A stretch of 47,297 nt of DNA from Paracoccus sp. PAMC 22219 (GCF_000787695.1 NZ_BBPH01000084.1:1-47297); one strand, 5' to 3'; counted from the first letter of the stretch, positions 30,845 through 41,995 are shown. Program-made: numbers and translations. The notes: generated by a model from the letters alone, not told the origin.

Positions 30845-30873
30845 GGCCGGCCCCGCAGGGGGCCGGCCCTTTT
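30845..30873 (+). terminator. Intrinsic terminator (GGCCGGCCCC stem)
   Basis: A perfect 10-base-pair stem GGCCGGCCCC / GGGGCCGGCC with a GCAG loop followed by CTTTT. It ends the 31-residue gene's transcript and meets the end of the minus-strand gene at 30873. Confidence 0.85.
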
Positions 30874-31310
30874 CATGCCGATGCCTTGTCCAACGCCTCC
30901 AGCGTGGCGTCCCACGCCAGCAGGATCGACGGATGGCGGTTGGGATAGGCGCGCGCAGGCGTCAGCGCCTCCAGGTCGGCAAAGGGCGCGTCGGGCGCAG
31001 GGGCGTCCTGGGTCAGCATCGCGCGCAACTGGTCGCGCGCCTGGTTGATCCCCGCCCGGTCCATGCCGATCACCGCCTGTCCCAGCACCGAGGCCGACGC
31101 CTGCCCCAGGGCACAGGCGCGAACCTCCTGCGCGAAATCGCTTATGCGGCCATCGGCCATCGACAGGTGGACCGTCACGGACGATCCGCATTGCGGCGAC
31201 CGGCGCTGGACGCTGGCTTGCGCGCCGTCAAGACGGCCCTGATGGGGAATGGCGGTCGTCAGCGCCAGGATGCGTCGCGAATAAAGCTGCATCAGATCGG
31301 TTTCGGCCAT
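30873..31310 (-). CDS. Iron-sulfur cluster assembly scaffold-like protein (NifU/IscU N-terminal family)
   Basis: A 145-residue protein of the IscU/NifU_N fold. Start ATG 31310 (MAETDLMQLYSRRILAL) follows an AAGGGA ribosome site; a longer start at 31331 lacks one. Cys41 in RRSPQCGSSVTV and Cys66 in VRACALGQASASVL correspond to two of the three cluster ligands. No third cysteine is present, so it may be a specialised family member that does not hold a cluster the way IscU does. This short form is common in Rhodobacterales. It ends exactly at a bidirectional terminator. Confidence 0.78.
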   Translation of the reverse strand: MAETDLMQLYSRRILALTTAIPHQGRLDGAQASVQRRSPQCGSSVTVHLSMADGRISDFAQEVRACALGQASASVLGQAVIGMDRAGINQARDQLRAMLTQDAPAPDAPFADLEALTPARAYPNRHPSILLAWDATLEALDKASA

Positions 31311-31381
31311 GCGTATCCCTTGGGGTTTCATCAGCGCGGGTCGGGGATTAGATAGGGACGGCCATGCCGAAAGGAAACCCG

Positions 31382-31738
31382 ATGTTCGACCCCCTCAGCC
31401 TGAAATATGACGCGGCCGGCCTGATCCCCGCCATCGCGCAGGATGCCGCATCGGGCGAGGTGCTGATGATGGCCTGGATGAACGCCGACGCCGTCGCCCG
31501 CACGCTGTCGACCGGGCGCGTCACCTATTGGTCGCGGTCGCGGTCGTCGTTCTGGATCAAGGGTGAAAGTTCGGGCCACGTGCAGACGCTGGTCGAGATG
31601 CGGGTCGATTGCGACCGCGACTGCCTGCTGGTGCTGGTCGACCAGACCGGGCCCGCCTGCCATACGAACCGGCGCAGCTGCTTTTACACCGGCATCCGCG
31701 ATGGGGCCGAGGTCGTTCTGACCGAACCGATGGTCTAA
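31382..31738 (+). CDS. hisI: Phosphoribosyl-AMP cyclohydrolase HisI
   Basis: A 118-residue enzyme of histidine synthesis that opens the purine ring of phosphoribosyl-AMP. Start at 31382 is favoured because AAAGGA lies seven bases upstream; an ATG 18 bases earlier is possible. Motifs: GEVLMMAWMNADAV, GRVTYWSRSR, the Mg2+-binding aspartates in DCDRDCLLV-like VDCDRDCLLVLV, and zinc cysteines in CDRDC and ACHTNRRSCFY. No HisE domain is fused. It stands apart from other his genes. Its stop overlaps the opposite stop of gluQ-RS by four bases. Confidence 0.94.
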   Translation: MFDPLSLKYDAAGLIPAIAQDAASGEVLMMAWMNADAVARTLSTGRVTYWSRSRSSFWIKGESSGHVQTLVEMRVDCDRDCLLVLVDQTGPACHTNRRSCFYTGIRDGAEVVLTEPMV

Positions 31739-32559
31739 AGCCCCACCATCCGGCGGATGTCTGCGGGGGTCGCGCCTTCGGCCCGATACTGGCGGATGGC
31801 GCGGGCGTCGTCGCGTTTCGCCAGTCGCCGCCCCGCCGTGTCGCGGATCAGGCGGTGGTGCAGATAGGCCGGCGTCGGCAGGTCCAGAAGCCGCTGCAGC
31901 AGCACATGGATATGGGTCGAGGCGAACAGGTCCATCCCCCGCGTCACCAGCGTGATGCCCTGCGCCGCGTCGTCCACCACCACCGCCAGGTGATAGGACG
32001 TGCCCATCCCCCGGCGCGACAGGACGACATCGCCGATGCAGTCTAGGAACTGCTGCCGGGTCAGCACATGGTCGATACCTTGGTCGGTGAACCCCAGGGA
32101 ATCCAGCCCAAGCGTGTCGAATGCACGGCCCGCGTCCAGCCGGATCACGTCGTCGGGCCCGGCATCCGCGTCGCTGCGATGGCGGCAGGTGCCGGGATAG
32201 ATCAGCCCATCGGGCCCGGCGGGCAGGGCGCCCTCCTGCGGGGCAGACAGGGCGGCGCGGATGTCGCCCCGGCGGCAGCGGCAGGGATAGGTCAGCGGCG
32301 CAAGCCGCGCCAGCGCGTCCCTGTAGGCCGGCATCCGGTCCGACTGGCGCATGACCGGCTGCGGCCATTCCAGACCCAGCCACGCAAGGTCCTCGAAGAT
32401 CGCGGCTTCGTATTCCGGGCGGCAGCGGTCGCGGTCGATATCCTCGATCCGCAGGTGGAAATCGCCCTGCGCCGCCGCCGTAAGCGCCGAAAACGCATGC
32501 CCCTGATGCAGCAGCCCCGTGGGCGACGGGGCGAACCGCGTTACTGCGCCGCCAGCCAT
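31735..32559 (-). CDS. gluQ: Glutamyl-Q tRNA(Asp) synthetase
   Basis: A 274-residue truncated relative of glutamyl-tRNA synthetase that attaches glutamate to queuosine in tRNA-Asp. The class I HIGH-like motif is [19 protein letters not shown], and [11 protein letters not shown] follows. A zinc site is suggested by YPCRCRRGD and GTCRH. The KMSKS-like motif is [10 protein letters not shown] near residue 245. The anticodon-binding domain is absent, as expected. It overlaps trmFO by 19 bases on the same strand; both modify tRNA. Confidence 0.93.
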   Translation of the reverse strand: MAGGAVTRFAPSPTGLLHQGHAFSALTAAAQGDFHLRIEDIDRDRCRPEYEAAIFEDLAWLGLEWPQPVMRQSDRMPAYRDALARLAPLTYPCRCRRGDIRAALSAPQEGALPAGPDGLIYPGTCRHRSDADAGPDDVIRLDAGRAFDTLGLDSLGFTDQGIDHVLTRQQFLDCIGDVVLSRRGMGTSYHLAVVVDDAAQGITLVTRGMDLFASTHIHVLLQRLLDLPTPAYLHHRLIRDTAGRRLAKRDDARAIRQYRAEGATPADIRRMVGL

Positions 32560-33878
32560 GCGGTGTAATCGTCCTTGGCCCGCTGCGTGTAGGCGGGATA
32601 GCGGTCCTTGCGGCCGCGACGGCCCGACCGGCTGTCGGGCAGCGGCGGGAACAGGCCGAAATTCACGTTCATCGGCTGAAAGGTCTTGGCCTCGGCCCCG
32701 CCGGTGATGTGATGGATCAGCGCGCCCATCGCGGTGGTGAAGGGCGGCGGCGCCAGATCGCGCCCCAAGGCCTGGGCGGCGGCCATCCGGCCCGCCAGCA
32801 GTCCCATCGCGGCGCTTTCGACATAGCCCTCGACCCCGGTGACCTGGCCCGCAAAGCGCAGGTTCGGGCGCAGCCGCAGGCGCATGCGGTCATCCAGCAG
32901 CGTCGGAGAGTTCAGAAAGCTGTTCCTGTGGATGCCGCCAAGCCGCGCAAAGCCGGCGTTCTGCAGCCCCGGGATCATGCGGAACACCTGGGTCTGCGCG
33001 CCGTATTTCATCTTGGTCTGGAAGCCGACGATATTGTACAGCGTGCCCAACGCGTTGTCGCGGCGCAGCTGGACCACGGCATAGGCCTTTTCCTCGGGCT
33101 TGTGGGCATTCGTCAGGCCCACCGGCTTCATGGGGCCGTGGCGCAGGGTTTCCCGACCGCGTTCGGCCATCACCTCGATCGGCAGGCAGCCGTCGAAATA
33201 GCCCGCCGTCTCTCCCTCGTGGAACTCGGCCTTTTCAGCGTCCATCAGGGCGTCGATGAAGGCTTCGTATTCGGGCTTGGTCATCGGGCAGTTGATATAG
33301 GCCTTTTGCTCGGCCAGCGTCTCGCCCTTGTCATAGCGCGACTGCTCCCAGGCGATCGACATGTCGATGGTGTCGGCATGAACGATCGGCGCGATGGCGT
33401 CAAAGAAGGCAAGCGCGTCTGTCCCCGTGACGCCCCGGATCGCCCCCGCCAGCGCGTCCGAGGTCAGCGGCCCCGTGGCCACGATCCAGTTGCCGGTGTC
33501 GGGCAGGTCGGTGATCTCTCCGGGCACGATGGTGATCAGCGGTTCGGCCTGCAACCGGGCGGTCACGGCGGCTGAGAACGCTGCGCGGTCGACGGCCAGC
33601 GCGCCGCCCGCGGGCAGGCGGTGCAGGCCCGCCATCTCCATGATCAGCCCGCCGGCAGCGCGCATTTCCCAATGCAGCTGGCCCACCGCGTTCATCACGT
33701 CGTCATCGGACCGGAAGCTGTTGGAGCAGACCATTTCCGCGCAATCGCCGGTCTTGTGAGCGAACGTCCCGACCTGCGGGCGCATTTCGTGCAGCACGAC
33801 GGGCACGCCCATGCGGGTGATCTGCCAGGCGGCTTCCGATCCGGCAAGGCCGGCACCGATGATGTGGACGGGTTCCAT
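32541..33878 (-). CDS. trmFO: Folate-dependent tRNA (uracil-54-C5)-methyltransferase TrmFO
   Basis: A 445-residue flavoprotein that methylates U54 of tRNA using methylenetetrahydrofolate. The FAD-binding motif is at the start ([14 protein letters not shown], residues 5-18). Other family marks are VLHEMRP, the catalytic-cysteine region [14 protein letters not shown], and [15 protein letters not shown]. Length is normal. It heads a two-gene tRNA-modification unit with gluQ-RS. Confidence 0.95.
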   Translation of the reverse strand: MEPVHIIGAGLAGSEAAWQITRMGVPVVLHEMRPQVGTFAHKTGDCAEMVCSNSFRSDDDVMNAVGQLHWEMRAAGGLIMEMAGLHRLPAGGALAVDRAAFSAAVTARLQAEPLITIVPGEITDLPDTGNWIVATGPLTSDALAGAIRGVTGTDALAFFDAIAPIVHADTIDMSIAWEQSRYDKGETLAEQKAYINCPMTKPEYEAFIDALMDAEKAEFHEGETAGYFDGCLPIEVMAERGRETLRHGPMKPVGLTNAHKPEEKAYAVVQLRRDNALGTLYNIVGFQTKMKYGAQTQVFRMIPGLQNAGFARLGGIHRNSFLNSPTLLDDRMRLRLRPNLRFAGQVTGVEGYVESAAMGLLAGRMAAAQALGRDLAPPPFTTAMGALIHHITGGAEAKTFQPMNVNFGLFPPLPDSRSGRRGRKDRYPAYTQRAKDDYTAWLAAQ

Positions 33879-33921
33879 GCGTGTCTCCTTGACGGGTGGG
33901 CTAGCAAGGCGGTGGCGGAAT

Positions 33922-33952
33922 GGAAAGGGGCGGCGCCATCGGCACCGCCCCC
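33922..33952 (-). terminator. Intrinsic terminator after rplY
   Basis: On the minus strand a 7-base-pair stem GGGGCGG / CCGCCCC with inner GCC:GGC pairing, followed by TTT, begins about 28 bases after the rplY stop. Confidence 0.65.
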
Positions 33953-33979
33953 AAGGTCATGCGACCGATCCGCGCGGGA

Positions 33980-34609
33980 TCAGGCCTCGGCAGGTGCCTC
34001 GGCGGCGTCGTCTTCGGCAGCATCGTCCTCGGCGCGCAGGGCCGACGGGGCGGCCAGATTCGCGATGACGAAGTCGCGGTCGATCGTGGCCTTTGCGCCC
34101 GAGGGCAGCTTGACGTCGCTGATGTGGATGGTGTCGCCGATCTCGCGGCCTTCCAGGTCCACGGTCAGGTGATCGGGGATGTCACCCGCGGTCACGACCA
34201 GCTCGACCTCGGGGCGCACGGTGACCAGGGTGCCGCCGCGCTTGAGACCGGGGCACTTGTCCTCGTTGATGAACTCGACGGGGATGAACAGGTTCACCTT
34301 CGACGTGCGGCGCAGGCGCATGAAGTCGATGTGGATCGGCAGATCCTTGACGACGTCGCGCTGAACGCCGCGGCAGATGACGCGGACATCGTCCTGGCCC
34401 TCGACCTGCAGGTTCCACAGCGTGGACATGAACCGGCCAGCGCGCAGCGTGGTCAGAAGCTTGTTGAAGTCGAACGCGATCGAGACGGGCTCTTTGCCGT
34501 CGCCATACACGATACCGGGCACCTTGCCATCGCGGCGGGTCTGGCGGGCGGCCCCCTTGCCTGACCCCGCGCGTGCCTCGGCCACCAGATTCGGAATCTC
34601 TTTGGCCAT
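33980..34609 (-). CDS. rplY: 50S ribosomal protein L25/general stress protein Ctc
   Basis: A 209-residue Ctc-type L25, which binds 5S rRNA. The N-terminal L25 domain (1-95) contains [16 protein letters not shown] and [17 protein letters not shown]; the TL5 C-terminal beta domain (about 100-190) contains [16 protein letters not shown]. An acidic Ala/Glu/Asp tail ends EAPAEA. Start ATG 34609 matches the conserved [17 protein letters not shown] lies upstream. A small hairpin (CACCCT/AGGGTG, 34641-34655) sits in the leader and might play a regulatory role. Confidence 0.95.
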   Translation of the reverse strand: MAKEIPNLVAEARAGSGKGAARQTRRDGKVPGIVYGDGKEPVSIAFDFNKLLTTLRAGRFMSTLWNLQVEGQDDVRVICRGVQRDVVKDLPIHIDFMRLRRTSKVNLFIPVEFINEDKCPGLKRGGTLVTVRPEVELVVTAGDIPDHLTVDLEGREIGDTIHISDVKLPSGAKATIDRDFVIANLAAPSALRAEDDAAEDDAAEAPAEA

Positions 34610-34742
34610 TTTCTTAATCCTTAACCATGATTGAAGACGCCACCCTCCAAGGGTGCGTGGCGCCAAGCGGTGCCCTTAGCGCAGACGGGCCCGGATGTGA
34701 AGTCAGAAATACCACGCCGCGCGACGCACGCGCGCAGGTGAA

Positions 34743-34771
34743 TTGACTTGCCCGGCCCCCCGGCCCTATGG
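34743..34771 (+). promoter_or_regulatory. Candidate promoter of the acyltransferase gene
   Basis: TTGACT, 17-base spacer, CTATGG. The predicted start point near 34778 leaves a leader of about 39 bases before the GTG at 34817. Confidence 0.35.
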
Positions 34772-34816
34772 CCCGAAGGGCATGCGCGCAAGGCGCGGCG
34801 GGGCTGGGGGGCAGCG

Positions 34817-35776
34817 GTGGACAAGACGCAGGCGCGGCTGATGTCGGTGGACTATCTGCGGGTGGTGCTGGCCGCCTTCGTGGTCGTCGCGCATTCGGGC
34901 CTGGCCCGAGAGACGTTCCGGGGCTGGGGCGATGCGGGCTTGGTGGCGCTGGCCACGGGCAACAGCGTCCTGCGCGTCGCGGTGCCGGTCTTTACCCTGA
35001 TCGCCGGGTATTTCCTGGCATCCGTGCTGCGGCGTGGTCGGCTGTCGGACTGGGCGGGGCATCTGCTGGTGCTGTATGCGGCGTGGTCGGTGGTCTATCT
35101 GCTGTTCCTGTGGCCCTATTACGCCAACCGCCCCGTCGGCCTGACGGCGACCGAACTGACGCTTGGCTTCATGCACCTGTGGTTTCTGGAGGGGCTGGCG
35201 ATCTCGGGCGTGATCCTGGGCGCGGTGCGCCTGCTGGGATCGGGGGCGGTGGTCGCGTCGGCGGTGGTTCTGGGGCTGGTGGGCATCGCGCTGCAATACG
35301 CGCGGATGGCCGGCCTGGCCGAGGTGCCGGTCGAACATTACCGCAACGGGCCGTTCTATCTGTATCCCTATCTGGCGATGGGCTGGCTGATGGCCGCGCA
35401 TCCGCCGCGTGTGTCGACGGCCGTGCTGTGGGCGATGGTTATGGCGGGGCTGGCCCTGACAATCGGCGAAAGCCTCTACTGGCTGCGCCGCATCGGAGAG
35501 GAGCCGCTGCTGGAGATCCCGGTCGGCCACCTGATCCTGTGCCCGGCGCTCCTGCTGCTGGTCATGCGGCTGCGCGTGCCCGACACCGCGCTGCCCTTGG
35601 GGCGGGCGGCGGCGGGGATCTATGTGCTGCACGTGATCGTGCTGCAGGGCCTGCCGAAACTGGGGGTCGAGCATCCGGGCATTACCGCGATCCTGGGCAT
35701 CGTGCTGCCGTTCCTGCTGGTCTGGGGCGTCAGCCTTGCGGGCCGACGCCACCGCTGGATGTCGCGCCTGTTCTAG
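34817..35776 (+). CDS. Acyltransferase 3 family membrane protein
   Basis: A 319-residue polytopic protein. I chose GTG 34817 (MDKTQARLMSVDYLRVVLA) because the D-x-L-R motif of acyltransferase-3 proteins lies just after it and the sequence before it is not protein-like; a G-rich ribosome site precedes it. The conserved catalytic histidine is in VVAHSGLARE. About ten helices follow, with MHLWFLEGL near residue 115 and IYVLHVIVLQG near the end. Members O-acetylate or O-succinylate sugars of surface polysaccharides; the substrate here is unknown. It shares its stop (CTAG) with the opposite gene. Confidence 0.82.
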   Translation: MDKTQARLMSVDYLRVVLAAFVVVAHSGLARETFRGWGDAGLVALATGNSVLRVAVPVFTLIAGYFLASVLRRGRLSDWAGHLLVLYAAWSVVYLLFLWPYYANRPVGLTATELTLGFMHLWFLEGLAISGVILGAVRLLGSGAVVASAVVLGLVGIALQYARMAGLAEVPVEHYRNGPFYLYPYLAMGWLMAAHPPRVSTAVLWAMVMAGLALTIGESLYWLRRIGEEPLLEIPVGHLILCPALLLLVMRLRVPDTALPLGRAAAGIYVLHVIVLQGLPKLGVEHPGITAILGIVLPFLLVWGVSLAGRRHRWMSRLF

Positions 35777-36951
35777 GCGGGCTGGCCGATCTGGTATTCG
35801 TCCAGGAAATCGCGCGGGATCAGCAGATGCTCGGGCCCGATATTGTCCAGGTCGCGTTCGCCGCACAGCGCCATGCTGGTGTCCAGCTCCTTGCGGATGA
35901 TCTCCAGCGCGCGGGTCACTCCGGCCTCGCCCATCGCGCCCAGCCCGTGCAGCCAGGCCCGTCCGATCCAGGTGCCATGCGCACCAAGCGCCAGCGCCTT
36001 GAGCACGTCCTGGCCCGACCGGATGCCGCTGTCCATGTGCACCTCGACCCGGTCGCCCACCGCCTTGACGATATGGGGCAGCATCCTGATCGACGACAGC
36101 GCGCCGTCCAGCTGGCGCCCGCCATGGTTGCTGACGATGATCGCGTCGGCGCCGAAATCGGCGGCCATGCGCGCGTCGTCGGGGTCCAGGATGCCCTTCA
36201 GGATCAGCTTGCCGCCCCACATGTCGCGGATCTTGGCGATCTTGTCCCAGTCAAGGCGTTCGTCGAACTGTTCCGCCGTCCAGCTCATCAAGCTGGAGGT
36301 GTCGCCGACGCCCTTGGCATGGCCCACGATGTTGCCGAAAAAGCGGCGCTTGGTCTTCAGCATGCCCATGCCCCACCGCCAGCGGGTGGCCAGGTCCAGC
36401 ACCGTGGGCAGGGTCATCTTGGGCGGCGCCGACAGGCCGTTCTTCAGGTCCTTGTGCCGCTGGCCCAGGATCTGCAGATCCAGCGTCAGCACCAGCGCGC
36501 TGCAATTCGCGGCCTTGGCGCGGTCGATGATTGCGGCCACGAAATCCTGGTCCTTCATCACGTACAGCTGGAACATGAAGGGCGCGGTGGTGTGCGCGGC
36601 CACGTCCTCGATCGAACAGATGGACATGGTGGACAGGCAGAACGGCACACCGAACTTTTCCGCCGCGCGGGCGGCGTGGATCTCTCCGTCGGCGTGCTGC
36701 ATGCCGGTCATGCCGACCGGGGCCAGTGCCACCGGCATGGTCACGGCCTGACCCGCCATCTGGCGCGACAGGCGGCGGTCGGACATGTCCACGGCCACCT
36801 TCTGGCGCAGCTTCAGCCGCGCGAAATCGGTCGTGTTGTCGCGAAAGGTCTGTTCGGTATAGCTGCCCGATTCCGCGTAATCGTAGAACATCTTGGGCGT
36901 GCGGGCGCGGTGCATCCGCTTGAGATCGTCGATGCAGGTGATGACGGGCAT
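35773..36951 (-). CDS. lldD: FMN-dependent L-lactate dehydrogenase/alpha-hydroxy-acid oxidase
   Basis: A 392-residue (S)-2-hydroxy-acid dehydrogenase. Start ATG 36951 (MPVITCIDDLKRMHRAR) fits the family. Landmarks: FYDYAESGSYTEQTFRDN, the active-site histidine and FMN contacts in IIVSNHGGRQLDGA, then EVHMDSGIRSGQDVLKAL and GRAWLHGLGAMGEAGV. It oxidises L-lactate or a related hydroxy acid and passes electrons to the respiratory chain or oxygen. No lactate permease or LldR regulator is adjacent, so the exact substrate is open. Confidence 0.9.
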   Translation of the reverse strand: MPVITCIDDLKRMHRARTPKMFYDYAESGSYTEQTFRDNTTDFARLKLRQKVAVDMSDRRLSRQMAGQAVTMPVALAPVGMTGMQHADGEIHAARAAEKFGVPFCLSTMSICSIEDVAAHTTAPFMFQLYVMKDQDFVAAIIDRAKAANCSALVLTLDLQILGQRHKDLKNGLSAPPKMTLPTVLDLATRWRWGMGMLKTKRRFFGNIVGHAKGVGDTSSLMSWTAEQFDERLDWDKIAKIRDMWGGKLILKGILDPDDARMAADFGADAIIVSNHGGRQLDGALSSIRMLPHIVKAVGDRVEVHMDSGIRSGQDVLKALALGAHGTWIGRAWLHGLGAMGEAGVTRALEIIRKELDTSMALCGERDLDNIGPEHLLIPRDFLDEYQIGQPA

Positions 36952-37009
36952 GGCATGGCCTTTCGCGAACTGGTCAAAACTTATTACCAGTGGCGCGGGC
37001 CTCTGGCAA

Positions 37010-37258
37010 TCACCCGCCCGCGCGTCCCTGCAGGCCGGGATCGACGACCGGCCCGCGCAACGCATCGGCCCGCGCCCGCAGGGCCGCGGCACGGGCGGCG
37101 GTCGCGTCCTCCAGGGGCGCGGGGTCGGTGCGGGCTGCGGTCGCATGGGCGGGCAGGGCGGGTTCGGCCAAGGCCTGTTCCGTCGGCAGCAGGCGGGGAT
37201 AATCCCCGTCGGCGGTGCAGGCGGCCAGCGTCAGCGCAAGGATCAGGGCGTGCTTCAT
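37010..37258 (-). CDS. Small hypothetical lipoprotein
   Basis: An 82-residue protein starting MKHALILALTLAACTADGD: a short signal peptide with lipobox LTLAAC, so it is likely lipidated at Cys14. The rest is alanine/arginine/proline-rich (ALRARADALRGPVVDPGLQ). The family is not recognised. It lies 58 bases upstream of lldD on the same strand and divergent from the tetR gene. Confidence 0.6.
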   Translation of the reverse strand: MKHALILALTLAACTADGDYPRLLPTEQALAEPALPAHATAARTDPAPLEDATAARAAALRARADALRGPVVDPGLQGRAGG

Positions 37259-37334
37259 GGCGGCGACGATACGCGGGCCTTGGGCGCCCGGCAACGCCTT
37301 CCCTCGGCCACGGCTGCGCGCTAGACACGGCGCC

Positions 37335-37919
37335 ATGGCTCGCACCACCGGTTCCCGCGCCGAAATCACCGGCCCCCTGATCCGCGACAAGGCCCGCCGC
37401 CTGTTCGCGCGGCAAGGCTATGCCGCCGTGTCGATGCGCCAGATCGCGGCCGCGGTGGGCGTGCAGGCAGGCGCGCTCTACGCCTATACGTCCGACAAAC
37501 AGGCGTTGCTGGCCGACCTGCTGGAAAGCCACATGCAGGACCTGTTGGACGCCTGGTCCGACGACCCTGCCGCCGATCCGCTGGCGCGGCTGGAGCGCTT
37601 CGTGCGGTTCCACATCGGCTTCAGCCTGGATCACAGCGACGCGGTGTTCCTGTCCTATATGGAATTGCGCAACCTGACCCCCGACAACTTTGCCCGCATC
37701 GCAGCACTGCGGGGTCGGTACGAGGCCGCGCTGGAATCGATCCTGCGCGACGGGGTCGCCGCCCGCGCCATGCGGATCGAGGACCCCAAGCTGACCACCC
37801 TGGCCCTGATCGCCATGCTGACCGGGGTGACGAACTGGTACCGCGAGGGGGGCCGCCTGGACCGCGCCCGCATCGCCCAGATCTATTGGGGGCTTGCCCG
37901 CGGGGCCGTGGGGGCCTGA
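37335..37919 (+). CDS. TetR/AcrR family transcriptional regulator
   Basis: A 194-residue repressor. The N-terminal helix-turn-helix domain (residues 8-55) reads LIRDKARRLFARQGYAAVSM then QIAAAVGVQAGALYAYTSDKQALL, typical of TetR. The ligand domain (about 70-190) contains FHIGFSLDHSDAVFLSY, similar to regulators of acyl-CoA or fatty-acid genes, but no specific ligand can be named. It is divergent from the small lipoprotein and lldD, and precedes dnaG by 42 bases. Confidence 0.9.
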   Translation: MARTTGSRAEITGPLIRDKARRLFARQGYAAVSMRQIAAAVGVQAGALYAYTSDKQALLADLLESHMQDLLDAWSDDPAADPLARLERFVRFHIGFSLDHSDAVFLSYMELRNLTPDNFARIAALRGRYEAALESILRDGVAARAMRIEDPKLTTLALIAMLTGVTNWYREGGRLDRARIAQIYWGLARGAVGA

Positions 37920-37961
37920 ACCCGCTTGCTGCCCCCCGCGCCATGCCGGATAATCGCGCCC

Positions 37962-39871
37962 ATGTCCTTGCCCCCCGGTTTCCTTGACGAGATTCGCAAC
38001 CGCGTCCCGATCAGCCGGGTGATCGGCAAAAAGGTCGTGTGGGATCTGCGCAAGTCGAACCAGGCGCGCGGCGACTGGTGGGCGCCATGCCCGTTCCATC
38101 AGGAAAAATCCGCCAGTTTCCACTGCGACGACCAGAAGGGGTATTATTACTGCTTCGGCTGTCAGGCCAAGGGCGATGCCATCGGCTTCCTGCGCGACCA
38201 TGACGGGATGGAGTTCATCGAGGCCGTCAAGCTGCTGGCCGCAGAGGCCGGGCTGACCATGCCCGAACCCGACCCCCGCGCCCGCGAAAAGACCGACAAG
38301 CGCACCAAGCTGCTGGAGGTGACAGAGGCCGCCTGCCGCTGGTTCCGCCTGCAATTGCAGACCGGTGCCGCGGCGGATGCGCGCGATTACCTGGACCGCC
38401 GCGGCCTGGACACCGCCGCGCTTGACCGGTTCGAGATCGGCTTTGCCCCCGACAACCGCACTGCGCTGACCGCGGCCCTGCGCGACAAGGGCTTTGCCGA
38501 GGATCAGATCGTCGAGGCCGGCATGTCCGCCCGCCCCGAGGGCGGCGGCGCGGCCTATGACCGGTTCCGGGGGCGCATCGTCTTTCCGATCCGCGACGGG
38601 CAGGGCCGCTGCATCGGCTTCGGCGGGCGGGCGATGGACCCGAACGCGCGGGCGAAATACCTCAACAGCCCGGAAACCCCGCTGTTCGACAAGGGGCGCA
38701 ACCTCTACAATCTGGGCCCTGCGCGCAGTGCCGTTGCCAAGGGTCAGCGGCTGGTCGTGGCCGAGGGCTACATGGACGTCATCGCCTTGGCCCGTGCGGG
38801 GTTCGAGGGCGCGGTGGCCCCCCTGGGGACCGCCATCACCGAGGAGCAGCTGCGCCTGATGTGGCGCGTCTCTCCGGAGCCTGTGATCGCGCTTGACGGC
38901 GACCCGGCGGGCCAGCGCGCGGCGCAGCGGCTGATCGACCTGGCGCTGCCGCTGACCGGGCCGGGACAGGCCCTGCGCTTTGTCATCCTGCCCGCGGGGC
39001 AGGATCCAGACGATCTGATCAAGGCGTCCGGCCCAGGTGCGATGGGGGCGCTGCTGGATCAGGCGCGTCCCATGCTGGATCTCTTGTGGGCCCGCGAGAC
39101 GCAGGGGCAGGTCTTCGACAGCCCCGAACGCAAGGCGGCCCTGGATCGCCGGCTGGCCGAGGCCGTGGCCCGCATCCCCGACGAACGCACCCGTGCGCTG
39201 TATTCCGAGGATATCCGGCGCAAGCAGTGGGACCTGTTCGGCGGCGCGCCCGCAAGACCACCCCGCGGGGGGGCGCGGCCGGGCGCGGCCCGGCCCGGCG
39301 CCAAGGGGCCTCGATGGCCCCGCGGGCGCCGTCCCTGCCGGTCGGTCTGAACGTCCCGGAACAGGGAGAGGGCACGCTGGAAGGCGCGGCCCTGCTGATC
39401 TGCGCGCTGCGCCCGTCGGTGGTGGCGCAGGTCGAATCGCGGCTGGAACGCGTGCTGCCGCGCGACCCCGACCGTGCGGCCCTGCTCCATGACCTGCTGA
39501 CCCGCACCGACAGCCCGGCTGGACGGCGCGGCCTTGAAACCCTGCGCCGCGACGCCCATCTGGGCCTGACGCCCGCCATCATCGAACGGAAGGACGACGA
39601 CGGCGCCGTGACGATGCTGCTGGACCTTCTGGACCGCATCGAGGTCGCGCGCGCCACGACGCACGAACTGCCCCGAGCCGAATCGGAGATCCAGGGCGAG
39701 GCCGACGAGGGCCTGACCTGGCGCATCAGCCAGATCACCCGTGCCCGCCACCGGGCCGAGAACCCCGAGATGGAGACATCGGGCGACATGAACGAGGATC
39801 GCGACGCCATGTCGGCGCAATTGTCGGACTGGCTGTCGGGCCAGATCTGGCGCAAGCCGCCCCGGCGATGA
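37962..39871 (+). CDS. dnaG: DNA primase DnaG (frameshifted as sequenced)
   Basis: The replication primase. The first frame (37962-39350, 462 residues) carries the CHC2 zinc finger (Cys43, His46, Cys64, Cys67), the RNA-polymerase domain and TOPRIM motifs VVAEGYMDVIAL and ALDGDPAGQRAA. After QWDLFGGAPARPPRGG it becomes an Arg/Gly/Pro run and stops. The -1 frame then gives the helicase-binding C-terminus (EGTLEGAALLICALRPSVV to SDWLSGQIW) up to 39871. The likely point is the G7 run at 39267-39273, one G short. Restored length is 636 residues, normal for DnaG. As dnaG is essential, an assembly error is more likely than a true break. rpoD follows. Confidence 0.9.
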
Positions 39872-39875
39872 CCCC

Positions 39876-39987
39876 GAATCGCATCCCTCCGGGGTTGCGA
39901 ATCATCAGCGCGCCCGGCCTTTGATTCGGCCGGGAAGCGCGCTAGAAACGAAGCAACTTTGCGACGATTCGCCCGCACATGCGAATC
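39876..39987 (+). promoter_or_regulatory. dnaG-rpoD intergenic region with five GANTC sites and a hairpin
   Basis: GANTC occurs at 39876, 39899, 39923, 39966 and 39983. Four of the five lie in the larger words GCGAATC or GATTCG(G/C), and the last two form an inverted pair GATTCGC-N8-GCGAATC. A strong hairpin (AGCGCGC...GCGCGCT with inner CCGGCC/GGCCGG, 39907-39943) overlaps the third site. GANTC is the target of the alphaproteobacterial cell-cycle methylase CcrM. Confidence 0.55.
39921..39948 (+). promoter_or_regulatory. Candidate rpoD promoter
   Basis: TTGATT, 16-base spacer, TAGAAA. The -35 overlaps the GATTC at 39923. The predicted start point near 39955 leaves a leader of about 67 bases before the rpoD ATG. 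Confidence 0.35.
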
Positions 39988-40021
39988 ACCCGCCCACGAT
40001 CTCGCCGAGAAGGAGCCCTGG

Positions 40022-41984
<1,963 letters not shown>

Positions 41985-41995
<11 letters not shown>

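Noticed and set aside
34768..37380. 870-codon frame covering the acyltransferase and the reverse of lldD
   Set aside because: Crosses two well-supported genes in the wrong frame and has no domains.
37949..37962. GATAAT just before the dnaG start as evidence for a leaderless dnaG mRNA
   Set aside because: The -10 match is good but the matching -35 (TTGCTG) is poor and the sequence sits close to the tetR stop; too weak to annotate.
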